A DNA stretch of 20,752 nt from Hyphomicrobiales bacterium (GCA_012032065.1 JAAURV010000017.1:1-20752), one strand, 5' to 3'. Positions 9,456-17,572 are shown, counted from the stretch's first letter. Notes: a model not told the origin generated them from the letters alone. Made by a program: numbers and translations.

Positions 9456-11063
9456 TCACATCCGGAACACGCCAAATCTGGTCTCTTCGATTGGCGCATG
9501 CGCGCCCGCCGCCAGCGCCAGCCCGAGGACCAAGCGTGTATCGGCGGGCGTGATGATTCCGTCGTCCCACAATCGCGCCGTCGCGTAGTAAGGATGCCCT
9601 TGCCGTTCGTATTGTTCGCGGATCGGCGTTTTGAATGCGCCTTCTTCGGCGGCGCTCCACGTTCCGCCCTTCGCCTCGATGTTCTCGCGGCGCAGAAGGC
9701 TCAACACGCTCGCCGCCTGCTCGCCTCCCATCACCGAGATGCGCGCGTTGGGCCACATCCAGAGGAAGCGCGGAGAATACGCGCGCCCGCACATGCCGTA
9801 GTTGCCCGCGCCATAGGAACCGCCGATCACCACCGTGTATTTGGGAACGTTCGACGTTGCCACCGCCGTCACGAGTTTGGCGCCATCCTTGGCGATGCCC
9901 GATGCCTCGTATTTCTTGCCCACCATGAATCCGGTGATGTTTTGGAGAAAGAGCAGCGGTATGTTGCGCTGGCTGCACAGCTGCACGAAATGCGCGCCCT
10001 TCAACGCACTCTCGCCGAAAAGAATGCCGTTGTTGGCGAGGATGCCGATTGGATATCCCAAGATATGCGCAAAGCCGCAAACCAGTGTCGTTCCGTAGAG
10101 CTGCTTGAACTCCTCGAACTCGGACGCATCGGCGAGGCGCGCAATCACCTCGCGCACATCGTAAGACCGCCGTACATCCGATGGAACGATGCCGTTCAGT
10201 TCTTCGATGGAGTAGAGCGGCTCTTTCGGCTCGCGCGATCGAACGGCAGCGGGCTTCCGGCGATTGAGATTGGAGACGGACAGCCGCGCCAGCCCGATCG
10301 CATGCGCATCGCTCGTCGCATAGTAGTCGGTGACGCCTGACTGGCGGCTGTGAACGTCCGCGCCGCCCAGTTCCTCGGCGGTGACTTCCTCGCCGGTGGC
10401 GGCTTTCACCAGCGGCGGCCCGCCGAGAAAAATCGTGCCTTGATCGCGCACGATGATCGATTGATCCGACATGGCGGGAACATATGCGCCGCCTGCCGTG
10501 CACGAACCCATCACCACGGCGATCTGCGGGATTCCAAGCGCCGACATTCGCGCCTGATTGTAGAAGATGCGGCCGAAATGGCGTTCGTCTGGAAATATTT
10601 CGTCTTGATTGGGCAAATTGGCGCCGCCGGAGTCGACCAGGTAGATGCAGGGAAGGCGATTGTCGCGCGCGATGTCCTGAGCCCGCAGATGTTTCTTCAC
10701 CGTCATCGGAAAATATGTGCCGCCCTTCACCGTCGCATCGTTGGCGACGACAACGCACTCTTGTCCGCTGATCCGCCCGATGCCGGTGACGATGCCGGCC
10801 GACGGAATGTCGCCGCCATACATGTCGAAGGCGGCAAGCGGCGAGAATTCCAGAAACGGGCTTCCCGGATCGACGAGCAGATCGATGCGGTCGCGCACCA
10901 GCAACTTCTCGCGCGCCGTATGCTTGGCGCGCGCTTCGGCGCTGCCGCCCTCGGCGATTTTCGCGTGCTTCGCCTGCAAGTCGCCCAACAGCGCCGCCAT
11001 GACGCGGCTGTTTTCCGCGAACTCCGCCGATTTTCGCATCGATGCTGAGCGAAGGGCGGCCAT
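9456..11063 (-). CDS. liuB: 3-methylcrotonyl-CoA carboxylase, carboxyltransferase beta subunit
   Basis: This subunit transfers the carboxyl group from biotin on LiuD to 3-methylcrotonyl-CoA. It is intact at 535 residues, the usual length. It has two crotonase-like carboxyltransferase domains: the first with ARDNRLPCIYLVDSGGANLP and GSCTAGGAYVPAMSD, the second with GYPIGILANNGILFGESALKG, FLQNITGFMVG and GGSYGAGNYGMCGRAYSPRF. The retained GANLP and NNGILF segments, with the length and the neighbours, point to methylcrotonyl-CoA rather than propionyl-CoA. The ATG at 11063 follows the liuA stop by 5 bp, with AGG five bases before it. The absence of frame damage over 1.6 kb, while liuD next to it has three breaks, is worth noting. 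Alternative name mccB. Confidence 0.94.
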   Translation of the reverse strand: MAALRSASMRKSAEFAENSRVMAALLGDLQAKHAKIAEGGSAEARAKHTAREKLLVRDRIDLLVDPGSPFLEFSPLAAFDMYGGDIPSAGIVTGIGRISGQECVVVANDATVKGGTYFPMTVKKHLRAQDIARDNRLPCIYLVDSGGANLPNQDEIFPDERHFGRIFYNQARMSALGIPQIAVVMGSCTAGGAYVPAMSDQSIIVRDQGTIFLGGPPLVKAATGEEVTAEELGGADVHSRQSGVTDYYATSDAHAIGLARLSVSNLNRRKPAAVRSREPKEPLYSIEELNGIVPSDVRRSYDVREVIARLADASEFEEFKQLYGTTLVCGFAHILGYPIGILANNGILFGESALKGAHFVQLCSQRNIPLLFLQNITGFMVGKKYEASGIAKDGAKLVTAVATSNVPKYTVVIGGSYGAGNYGMCGRAYSPRFLWMWPNARISVMGGEQAASVLSLLRRENIEAKGGTWSAAEEGAFKTPIREQYERQGHPYYATARLWDDGIITPADTRLVLGLALAAGAHAPIEETRFGVFRM

Positions 11064-11068
11064 GTGAC

Positions 11069-12241
11069 CTACGCCGTCTTCGCGAAGAGCTCGCGCCCTA
11101 TGAGGAGGCGGCGGATTTCGCTGGTGCCGGCGCCGATCTCATAGAGTTTTGCGTCGCGCAGCAGGCGGCCGGCGGGATAATCGTTGATGTAGCCGTTGCC
11201 ACCCAGGAGCTGGATCGCATCGAGCGCGATCTGCGTTGCTTTCTCCGCCGCGATCAGGATGGCGCCCGCCGCATCCTCGCGCGTCGTCTCGCCCCTGTCG
11301 CAGGCCTTGGCGACGGCATAAACGTAAGCCTTGCAGGAATTCATCGTCACATACATGTCGGCGATCTTGCCCTGCACGAGTTGAAATTCTCCGATCGCTT
11401 GCCCGAATTGCATTCTTTCATGGATGTACGGCAAGACCAAATCCAAACACGCCTGCATGATGCCGAGCGGCCCCGCCGCGAGCACGGTGCGTTCGTAGTC
11501 GAGGCCCGACATCAGCACATTGACGCCCTTGCCCAATTCGCCAAGCAGATTTTCCTCCGGCACTTCGCAATCATGGAACACCAGTTCGCCGGTTTCCGAA
11601 CCGCGCATGCCGAGTTTATCCAGCTTCTGCGCCACCGAAAATCCCTTGAAGGATTTCTCCACGATGAAGGCCGAGATGCCGCGTTTCCCCGCCTCGGGAT
11701 CGGTCTTCGCATAGACCACCAGTACATCGGCGGAGGGGCCGTTGGTGATCCACATCTTTGTGCCGTTGAGAACGAAGCGGCTGCCCTTCCTGCCGGCGCG
11801 CAGCTTCATCGATGTCACGTCGGAACCAGCACCCGTTTCCGACATCGCAAGGCCGCCCAGATGATCTCCGCTGATCAAGTTGGGCAAATACCGCTTTTTC
11901 TGTGCTTCGCTTCCCCAGCGCCGGATTTGATTGACGCAAAGATTGGAATGCGCGCCGTAACTCAGCGCCACCGAGGCCGACGCGCGGGAGAGTTCTTCCA
12001 TCACCACGCAATGTTCGAGATAACCGAGCCCCGCGCCGCCCCATTCCTCCTCGACGGTAATGCCATGCAGGCCGAGCTTCCCCATCTCGGGCCAGAGTTC
12101 GCGCGGGAACCAGTCATCCCTGTCGATCTTGTCCGCGATCGGCGCGATCCTCGCGCGCGCGAAGGCTTGCACGGCTTCGCGGATGGCGTCCGCCGTTTCG
12201 CCGAGGCCGAAATCGAAAGCAGAGAAGCTGTTTGCGCGCAT
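11069..12241 (-). CDS. liuA: isovaleryl-CoA dehydrogenase
   Basis: An FAD-dependent acyl-CoA dehydrogenase oxidising isovaleryl-CoA to 3-methylcrotonyl-CoA, the first committed step of leucine catabolism after BCKDH. With the ATG at 12241 it is 390 residues, and a TTG 33 bases upstream is less likely. Flavin and substrate segments AMSETGAGSDVTSM and WITNGPSADVLVVYAKT are present, as is QLLGGNGYINDYP. The catalytic glutamate is in the internal helix GLDYERTVLAAG (Glu250). The usual C-terminal catalytic position has no glutamate (EIGAGTSEIRR). This relocation is diagnostic for isovaleryl-CoA dehydrogenase and distinguishes it from the ACAD at 3394-4541. An 81-bp gap separates it from bkdB. liuB follows after 5 bp. 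The frame is intact. Alternative name ivd. Confidence 0.95.
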   Translation of the reverse strand: MRANSFSAFDFGLGETADAIREAVQAFARARIAPIADKIDRDDWFPRELWPEMGKLGLHGITVEEEWGGAGLGYLEHCVVMEELSRASASVALSYGAHSNLCVNQIRRWGSEAQKKRYLPNLISGDHLGGLAMSETGAGSDVTSMKLRAGRKGSRFVLNGTKMWITNGPSADVLVVYAKTDPEAGKRGISAFIVEKSFKGFSVAQKLDKLGMRGSETGELVFHDCEVPEENLLGELGKGVNVLMSGLDYERTVLAAGPLGIMQACLDLVLPYIHERMQFGQAIGEFQLVQGKIADMYVTMNSCKAYVYAVAKACDRGETTREDAAGAILIAAEKATQIALDAIQLLGGNGYINDYPAGRLLRDAKLYEIGAGTSEIRRLLIGRELFAKTA

Positions 12242-12322
12242 CAACAGGAGTCCGTGAATCGGGATATAGCGCAAAACCGAAGGCGGTCACATGTTTTGAT
12301 GATGGCGGGAACGGCGGGTAAA
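12242..12322 (-). other. bkdB-liuA spacer (81 bp)
   Basis: This is the largest gap inside the hpd-bkd-liu run and the natural place for an internal promoter or a processing site. A TATATC box lies about 20 bp before the liuA start, but I see no convincing -35 box at the right distance and no stable hairpin. Whether liu is transcribed with bkd or separately cannot be settled from the sequence. Confidence 0.3.
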
Positions 12323-13513
12323 CTAGGTGACCAGCGCTCTCGGGCTTTCCAACGCTTTTTTTGACATCGGCGATGAAGGCCGCGGCCTGGTAGCCGTCGA
12401 CGATGCGGTGATCGAAGCAGGACGAGAGATTCATCATCTTGCGGGCTTCGATTCTGCCATCGATCACCACGGCACGCTCGGCCAAACGGTTGACGCCGAC
12501 AATCGCGACTTCCGGCGGATTGACGATCGGCGTGGCCATGATACCGCCCAGCGCGCCAAGGCTCGTCACCGTGATGGTCGAACCGGCAAGCTCGGCGCGG
12601 TCCGACTTGCCGCTCCTGGCGGCGGCGCTCAGGCGCGTAATTTCCTCGGCGAGTTTCCATACATCCATCTTCTCCGCGTGCCTGATCACCGGCACGAGCA
12701 GGCCGCGGTCGGTTTGCGTGGCGATGCCGGCATGCATGGACGTGAACTGGCGGATGACGCCATTCGCGTCGTCGAAGTGGCTATTGACGGTGGGATGGCT
12801 GGGCAATGCATTTGCGATGGCGCGGATGATGAACGGCAGCATCGTAATCCGCTGACGGGAGCCATGCGCGGCATTGAGTTCCGCGCGCAGCGCCTCCAGC
12901 GCCGTGACATCCACTTCCTCGACATAAGCGAAATGCGGGATGCGGCGCTTCGCGTCCTGCATGCGTTCGGCGATGCGCCGCCTCAGTCCGAAAATCTTGA
13001 TGTCTTTTGCGCCCTCTTCAAGAGCGGCAAGCGTTGGCGCGACAATTGCCTTCTCTTGCTTGGCCGTGAGCAATCCGTCGAGGTCGGCGTGAACCACGCG
13101 GCCTTCCGGTCCGCTGCCCTTCACAGTCGCCAGATCGATCCCGAGAGACGCCGCCCGCGCTCGCACGGCAGGCGAGGCGAGCGCCTTTCCCGAGCCCCTT
13201 GCCGCCGCAACCTTGCCGGCCTTGGGCGCAAGCGATGGAACAACCTTGACTGGCGCGTCCTGCCTATCCTCTTCGCCGGTTTCGAACACCGCAAGCTCCG
13301 CGCCCACCGCGAGCTTTGCTCCTTCCTCGCCGTTCCGTATACGGATGATCCCGCTCACGGCGCCGAGATTTCCACCGTGGCCTTGTCGGTCATCACATCG
13401 ACGAAGGCTTGTCCCTCCGCCACCTCCTCGCCCGCTTTCACATGCCACTTGACGATCTCGGCTTCGGCGACGCCTTCGCCGATGTCGGGGAGCTTGAAGA
13501 CGAAGCGGCTCAT
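12323..13513 (-). CDS. bkdB: branched-chain 2-oxoacid dehydrogenase E2, dihydrolipoyl acyltransferase (two frame breaks)
   Basis: E2 is the core of the branched-chain dehydrogenase complex and moves the acyl group from E1 to CoA. Domains in order: one lipoyl domain (about 1-78) with lipoyl-lysine 44 in DVMTDKATVEI, a peripheral-subunit-binding domain (about 110-145, SPAVRARAASLGIDL), and a catalytic domain ending in SSCFDHRIVDG with the active histidine. One G is missing at about plus 13358 after ATVEISAP. One extra base lies in the T7 run at 12356-12362 near the C-terminus; with it removed, the protein ends in KKALESPRALVT at the TAG at 12323. The corrected length is 396 residues. The SD-like GAGAGGGA precedes the ATG, 8 bp after the bkdA2 stop. 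The adjacent E1 genes make BCKDH far more likely than pyruvate dehydrogenase. Confidence 0.91.
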
Positions 13514-13521
13514 TGTCCCTC

Positions 13522-14535
13522 TCACGCCGTCATGATGCGGCGCATGGCGTCACCGGTGCGCAAAGGGCCCGGGAAGTAGTCCCACTCGAATTCGCACGGG
13601 TAGGGCGTGTCCCATCCCGCCACGCGCTCGATGGGCGCTTCGAGGTGATGGAAACAATGCTCCTGAACCAGCGCCGAAAGTTCCGCGCCATAACCGCCGG
13701 TCTTGGTGGCCTCATGCACGACAAGGCAGCGCCCCGTTTTCTTCACCGACTCGACGACCGCTTCGGTATCGAGCGGCCACAAGGTGCGGAGATCGATCAC
13801 TTCCGCATCAACGCCCGTCTCTTCGGCGGCGGTGAGCGCCACATGCACCATCGTCCCGTAAGCCAGCACCGTGAGATCGCCGCCCTCCCGCACGATCGCA
13901 GCCTTGCCCAGCGGCACTTTATAATAGTCCGATGGAACCTCGCCCGCCGGATGTTTCGCCCAGGTCTCGAGCGGGCGGTCGTGATATCCCGCGAACGGCC
14001 CGGTGTAGAGCCGCTTCGGCTCGAAAAAGAGCACGGGATCGTCGTCTTCGATGGCGCTGATCAGAAGACCCTTCGCATCGTAGGGATTGGACGGAATGAT
14101 GGTTTTCAATCCGCACACATGGGTGAACAGCCCCTCGGGGCTCTGGCTGTGGGTCTGGCCGCCGAATATGCCGCCGCCATAGGGCGAGCGGATTGTAATT
14201 GGCGCGTTGAATTCGCCGCCCGAGCGATAGCGCAACCGCGCCGCGGCGGAAACGATCTGATCGAATGCGGGATAGATGTAGTCGGCGAACTGACACTCCA
14301 CCACCGGCCGCAAGCCATATGCGCCCATGCCGATGGCGACGCCCACTTGCCCGCCTTCGGCGATTGGCGCATCGAACACGCGCTGCTGGCCGTGGCGCTG
14401 CTGCAATCCGTCGGTGACCCGGAACACGCCGCCGAAAAATCCCACATCCTCGCCGAAGATCAGCACATTCTGATCGCGCCCCAGCATCACATCGAGCGCC
14501 GAGTTGAGAGCCTGGATCATGTTCATGGAGGTCAT
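13522..14535 (-). CDS. bkdA2: branched-chain 2-oxoacid dehydrogenase E1 beta subunit
   Basis: The beta half of the thiamine-diphosphate-dependent E1, which decarboxylates the 2-oxo acids of leucine, valine and isoleucine. It is intact at 337 residues. Visible features are the N-terminal NSALDVMLGRDQNVLIFGEDVG with the conserved glutamate of the cofactor site, FDAPIAEGGQVGVAIG, QFADYIYPAFDQI, SPYGGGIFGGQTHSQSPEG, and the C-terminal transketolase-like domain with VIDLRTLWPLD. The ATG at 14535 forms an ATGA overlap with the end of bkdA1, which suggests coupled, equal synthesis of the two E1 chains. The frame is open for another 900 bases upstream only because bkdA1 is read in that frame after its first break. 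This is not a genuine alpha-beta fusion. Confidence 0.94.
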   Translation of the reverse strand: MTSMNMIQALNSALDVMLGRDQNVLIFGEDVGFFGGVFRVTDGLQQRHGQQRVFDAPIAEGGQVGVAIGMGAYGLRPVVECQFADYIYPAFDQIVSAAARLRYRSGGEFNAPITIRSPYGGGIFGGQTHSQSPEGLFTHVCGLKTIIPSNPYDAKGLLISAIEDDDPVLFFEPKRLYTGPFAGYHDRPLETWAKHPAGEVPSDYYKVPLGKAAIVREGGDLTVLAYGTMVHVALTAAEETGVDAEVIDLRTLWPLDTEAVVESVKKTGRCLVVHEATKTGGYGAELSALVQEHCFHHLEAPIERVAGWDTPYPCEFEWDYFPGPLRTGDAMRRIMTA

Positions 14536-15805
14536 GACTTGTGCCTGCCGGAAAGTTCGCGAAGCCGCTGCATCTCGGCGCGCTGCTCGATCAAATGCTC
14601 CGGCATCTCCTTGTAGATGTCGTCGAACATGGTGGATGGATCGTGGTGCGGGCCGTTGGAGTGAACGCCGGAACGCTGCGCCTCCTTGTTCGCCGCATCG
14701 ACGTCTTTTCTCGGCTTCCTTGATCAGCGCCGCGTGGCGCGTTTCGTCCCAGGCGCCAATGACCGTCAGATGTTTCTTGAGCCGCTCGACCGGATCGCCG
14801 AGCGGCCAGTGCTGATGCTCGTCGCCCGGCCTGTAGCGGCTCGGATCGTCGCTGCTCGAATGCGCCGCCGCGCGATAGGTATAAAGTTCGATGAAGGCCG
14901 GTCCGTGGTTGTTGCGCGCCCGTTCCGCCGCCCAACTCGTGACCGCATGCACGGCGAGAAAATCGTTCCCGTCCACGCGGATGCCGGGAATGCCGAAACC
15001 GATGGCCCGCGACGCGAAGGTCGCTTCTTCACCGCCAGCAATCCCCTGGCTCGACGAAATTGCCCACTGATTGTTGACGAGATTGAGAATGACCGGCGCG
15101 TGATAGACGGCGGCGAACACCATTGCGTTGTGAAAGTCGCCTTCCGCCGAAGCGCCTTCGCCGATCCATGCGGCGGCGATCCGCGTGTCGCGCTTGTAGG
15201 CGGACGCCATGGCCCAGCCCACGGCTTGCGGATAGTGCGTGCCGAGATTGCCCGCGAGCGAGAAGAACGATGCGTCCTTCGCCGAATAAAGCACGGGAAG
15301 TTGCCGGCCCTTCAGCCGGTCTTTCGCGTTGAGATAGACTTGGCACATCATGTCGGTGATCGGCCAGTTGCGCGCGACCAAGAGGCCCTGCTGGCGATAG
15401 GTCGGAAAGCACATGTCGTCGGGCCTGAGCGCCATGGCCTGCGCGACGGGCGACCGCTTCCTCGCCCGTGCACTTCATGTAAAACGGCGTCTTGCCCTGG
15501 CGCTGCGCCTTGAACATGCGGTCGTCGAAAGTGCGCGTAACCAGCATGGCGCGAAGCCCGCGCAGCAAGGTGTCCGAATCGAGCTTGGGGTTCCACGGGC
15601 CAAGCGCCGCGCCGTCGCTGTTCATCACCCGCACCAGGCCGAATGCGAGATCGCGCATGGAGGCGGCAGGCGCATCGACCGGAGGCTTCATTGAATCGTC
15701 AGGTCCCGGAAGCTGCAAATGCTTGAAATCCGGTGCATCGCCCGGACGATAGTGCGCGTCCGGTATCCTAAGGTGCAAGGACGAATCCATGGTCATCAAT
15801 TTCAC
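14532..15805 (-). CDS. bkdA1: branched-chain 2-oxoacid dehydrogenase E1 alpha subunit (two frame breaks)
   Basis: The alpha half of E1 holds the thiamine-diphosphate motif, here WIGEGASAEGDF through NLVNNQWA (GEG instead of the commoner GDG). The N-terminal block SLHLRIPDAHYRPGDAPDF and the segments MALRPDDMCFPTYRQQG and YRAAAHSSSDDPSRYRP follow the BkdA1 pattern of Pseudomonas closely, including the N-terminal extension. An extra base in GGG 15448-15450 breaks the frame after TGEEAVA. An extra base in TTTT 14706-14709 breaks it after KEAEK, before the C-terminal DDIYKEMPEHLIEQR. The corrected length is 423 residues. I choose the GTG at 15805 because AGGAGG lies six bases before it. GTG 15808 or ATG 15796 or 15790 are alternatives. 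hpd ends 54 bp upstream of this start. Confidence 0.91.
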
Positions 15806-15811
15806 CACGAT

Positions 15812-15817
15812 CCTCCT
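15812..15817 (-). promoter_or_regulatory. strong ribosome-binding site of bkdA1
   Basis: A perfect AGGAGG on the minus strand, six bases before the GTG at 15805 and fifteen before the ATG at 15796. It is the strongest Shine-Dalgarno site noted in the hpd-bkd-liu run, and it favours a GTG start. It suggests that bkdA1 is initiated independently of hpd translation. Confidence 0.6.
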
Positions 15818-15859
15818 ACACCTTTTGTGGCGGGCGAGAAAGTCAGGCCTCGCTTGCCG

Positions 15860-16975
15860 TCAGACGGCAGCCGGTTTCAACACGCCACGGCGTATCTGGT
15901 CCTCCTCGATCGATTCGAACAGCGCCCGGAAATTGCCTTCGCCGAAACCCTCGTCGCCCTTGCGCTCGATGAATTCGAAGAAGATTGGGCCGATGCAGGT
16001 TTTCGAGAAGCGCTGCAGCAGCACTTTCGTCATGCCGCCATTCACCACGCCCTCGCCGTCGATAAGAATGCCATTGCGCTTGAGGCGGTCGAGCGGTTCG
16101 CCATGGCCCGGCACTCGCGCGTCGACTTTCTCGTAGTAGGTGGCAGGCGCGCCCGGCATGAAGGTGACGCCATTCCGCTCCAGCGTTTCGATCGACGCAT
16201 AGAGATCTCGGCTGCCCATGGCGATGTGCTGAATGCCTTCGCCGTGATATTTCCTGAGATACTCCTCGATCTGACTCTTGTCGTCCGCGGACTCGTTGAT
16301 CGGAATGCGGATCTTGCCGCAGGGGCTCGTCATGGCGCGCGACATGAGGCCAGTGAGCTTGCCTTCGATGGCGAAGAAGCGGATTTCCTTGAAGCTAAAG
16401 AGCTTCTCGTAAAACTCCGCCCATGGATTCATGTTGCCGCGATGCACATTGTGGGTGAGGTGATCGATGTAGTAGAGGCCCGCACCCGCCGGCGCCGGAT
16501 CGGGCTCGGAGAGCCACTCGAAATCGACATCGTAGATCGAGCCCTTCGCGCCGTAGCGGTCGACGAGATAGATATGGAGCTCGCCAATGCCTTCGATCGC
16601 CGGGATGTTGAGCTCCATGGGACCGGCTTGCGTTTGCGCGGGTTTCGCGCCGAGCGACAGCGCCCGCTCGTAAGCCTTCCGCGCATCGGCCACGCGGAAC
16701 GCCATGGCGGGCGCCGACGGTCCATGCTTCTCCGCGAAGGCTTGCGCGTAGGAGTTCTTTTCGCGGTTGACGATGAAGTTGATGCCGCCCTGGCGGTACA
16801 GCATCACATCCTTGGAGCGGTGGCGCGCGGCCGGACTGAAACCGAGCTTCCGGAACAGAGCGTCGAGCGCGTGCGGATCGGGATGGGTGTACTCGACGAA
16901 TTCGAAACCATCCGTGCCCATGGGATTGCCGGGCGTGATCGTTGCAGGCGGTGCATCGTGAGGGAAGGGGCCCAT
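15860..16975 (-). CDS. hpd: 4-hydroxyphenylpyruvate dioxygenase
   Basis: A non-haem iron dioxygenase converting 4-hydroxyphenylpyruvate to homogentisate, the second step of tyrosine catabolism. It is intact at 371 residues, with two vicinal-oxygen-chelate domains. The iron ligands of the C-terminal domain are visible: His172 in YIDHLTHNV, His250 in GIQHIAMG and Glu334 in FFEFIERKGDEGFGEGNF. The spacing matches the Pseudomonas enzyme. HRSKDVMLYRQG and AGPMELNIPAIEGIG are also typical. The ATG at 16975 has GAGGA upstream. The open frame extends 5' through the opposite regulator gene but is not coding there. It is placed directly before the bkd genes and apart from hmgA and fahA, the genes that use its product. 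Some members also oxidise 2-oxoisocaproate, the leucine keto acid. Confidence 0.96.
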   Translation of the reverse strand: MGPFPHDAPPATITPGNPMGTDGFEFVEYTHPDPHALDALFRKLGFSPAARHRSKDVMLYRQGGINFIVNREKNSYAQAFAEKHGPSAPAMAFRVADARKAYERALSLGAKPAQTQAGPMELNIPAIEGIGELHIYLVDRYGAKGSIYDVDFEWLSEPDPAPAGAGLYYIDHLTHNVHRGNMNPWAEFYEKLFSFKEIRFFAIEGKLTGLMSRAMTSPCGKIRIPINESADDKSQIEEYLRKYHGEGIQHIAMGSRDLYASIETLERNGVTFMPGAPATYYEKVDARVPGHGEPLDRLKRNGILIDGEGVVNGGMTKVLLQRFSKTCIGPIFFEFIERKGDEGFGEGNFRALFESIEEDQIRRGVLKPAAV

Positions 16976-17008
16976 CGCAGCGTCCTCAGCTTTGTCGTTC
17001 TTGCCAAT

Positions 17009-17037
17009 AGCATATCCGCTTTGCCGCTTCTGCGCAA
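17009..17037 (-). promoter_or_regulatory. candidate promoter of the hpd-bkd-liu operon
   Basis: On the minus strand TTGCGC (plus 17032-17037) and TATGCT (17009-17014) are 17 bp apart, matching three and four of six consensus bases. The site lies 34 bp upstream of the hpd ATG in the 132-bp divergent region. Its -35 box overlaps an inverted repeat, which would suit an activator or repressor. The boxes are weak, so this is an inference. Confidence 0.35.
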
Positions 17038-17044
17038 AAGCAGA
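17029..17044. promoter_or_regulatory. inverted repeat, possible Lrp/BkdR-type operator
   Basis: TCTGC and GCAGA form perfect 5-bp arms around the 6-bp centre GCAAAA, giving a 16-bp site with an A-rich centre. It sits between the divergent hpd and lrp-type genes and overlaps the candidate hpd -35 box. Lrp-family proteins bind degenerate palindromes of about 15 bp, so size and position fit. No experiment or alignment supports it yet. Confidence 0.35.
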
Positions 17045-17073
17045 TTGAAAACCGCACAAGATGCGCGTAAACG
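17045..17073 (+). promoter_or_regulatory. candidate promoter of the Lrp-type regulator
   Basis: TTGAAA at 17045-17050 matches five of six -35 bases and is followed after 17 bp by TAAACG at 17068-17073, a poorer -10 box. Transcription would start about 25-30 bp before the regulator ATG at 17108. It abuts the inverted repeat at 17029-17044, as expected for an autoregulated gene. Confidence 0.35.
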
Positions 17074-17107
17074 AGCAGTCCAGGCGGAAATGTGACTGTT
17101 TATATGC

Positions 17108-17572
17108 ATGATGGATAGGCATGATTTGAGATTGCTCGACGCCTTGCAGCGCGACGCCGGCATGTCGCGAAACCATCTCGCGGAAAAAGTGGGTCTCTCG
17201 GATTCGCAGGCAGCGCGGCGGAGGCAGGCTCTGGAAGAGAGCGGCGTCATTCGCCGCTATCGCGCCGTGCTCGACGCGAAAAAGGCAGGCCTCGCCGTCA
17301 CCGCCTTTGTCCATGTGAAGCTTCACAATCACTCCAAGGGCAATTCCAAACGTTTCGCCGACTTGATTTCGCGCACCGCCGGAATCATGGAGGCGCATGC
17401 CGTAACCGGGGACTTCGACTATTTGTTGAAACTCGCGGTCGCCGATTTGAGCGCCCTTCAGCGGATCATCACCGATACGCTGCTCGCCCATGCCGCCGTC
17501 GACCGCGTGCGCTCGGAGATCGCGCTGGAAACTCTCCGCGACGACAATCTCCTGGCTCTTGGCGGCCCGTAA
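17108..17572 (+). CDS. bkdR: Lrp/AsnC-family transcriptional regulator, BkdR-like by position
   Basis: A 154-residue regulator with an N-terminal helix-turn-helix (about 3-60; HLAEKVGLSDSQAARRRQALEE is split over its two helices) and a C-terminal RAM/AsnC ligand-binding domain (about 65-150) containing the family turn VTGDFDYLLKLAV. Such proteins sense amino acids or their keto acids and assemble as dimers to octamers. It is divergent from hpd-bkd-liu, as BkdR is from bkdA1 in Pseudomonas, where BkdR activates the bkd operon. The gene symbol rests on this position as well as on family. Control of hpd, and hence tyrosine catabolism, by the same protein is inferred. Two adjacent ATGs (17108 and 17111) are possible starts, neither with a good ribosome-binding site. 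It converges with the MarR gene, leaving 3 bp. Confidence 0.85.
   Translation: MMDRHDLRLLDALQRDAGMSRNHLAEKVGLSDSQAARRRQALEESGVIRRYRAVLDAKKAGLAVTAFVHVKLHNHSKGNSKRFADLISRTAGIMEAHAVTGDFDYLLKLAVADLSALQRIITDTLLAHAAVDRVRSEIALETLRDDNLLALGGP

Noticed and set aside
8662..10758. A 698-codon open frame ending in liuC
   Set aside because: Its first 435 or so codons are antizipped liuB sequence in the wrong frame, rich in Arg and without family motifs. liuB itself is intact in its own frame, and liuC starts at 9453.
12114..12322. C-terminal extension of bkdB past the conserved end
   Set aside because: It results from the extra T in the T7 run. The frame without it ends in a normal E2 C-terminus at 12323.
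11042..12364. A 440-codon plus-strand open frame opposite liuA
   Set aside because: Antisense shadow of an intact, conserved gene; His-, Arg- and Ala-rich and without recognisable domains. The same reasoning applies to the frames at 648-1562, 12327-13535 and 15719-17095.
13522..15435. A 637-codon open frame that looks like a fused E1 alpha-beta protein
   Set aside because: The segment between the domains is bkdA1 out of frame after the extra base at 14706-14709. The correct frame gives a normal bkdA1 C-terminus, a TGA and an ATGA overlap with bkdA2.
15860..17491. A 543-codon version of hpd extending through the Lrp-type gene
   Set aside because: HPPD homology begins near 16975. The extension crosses the divergent promoter region and the opposite-strand regulator.
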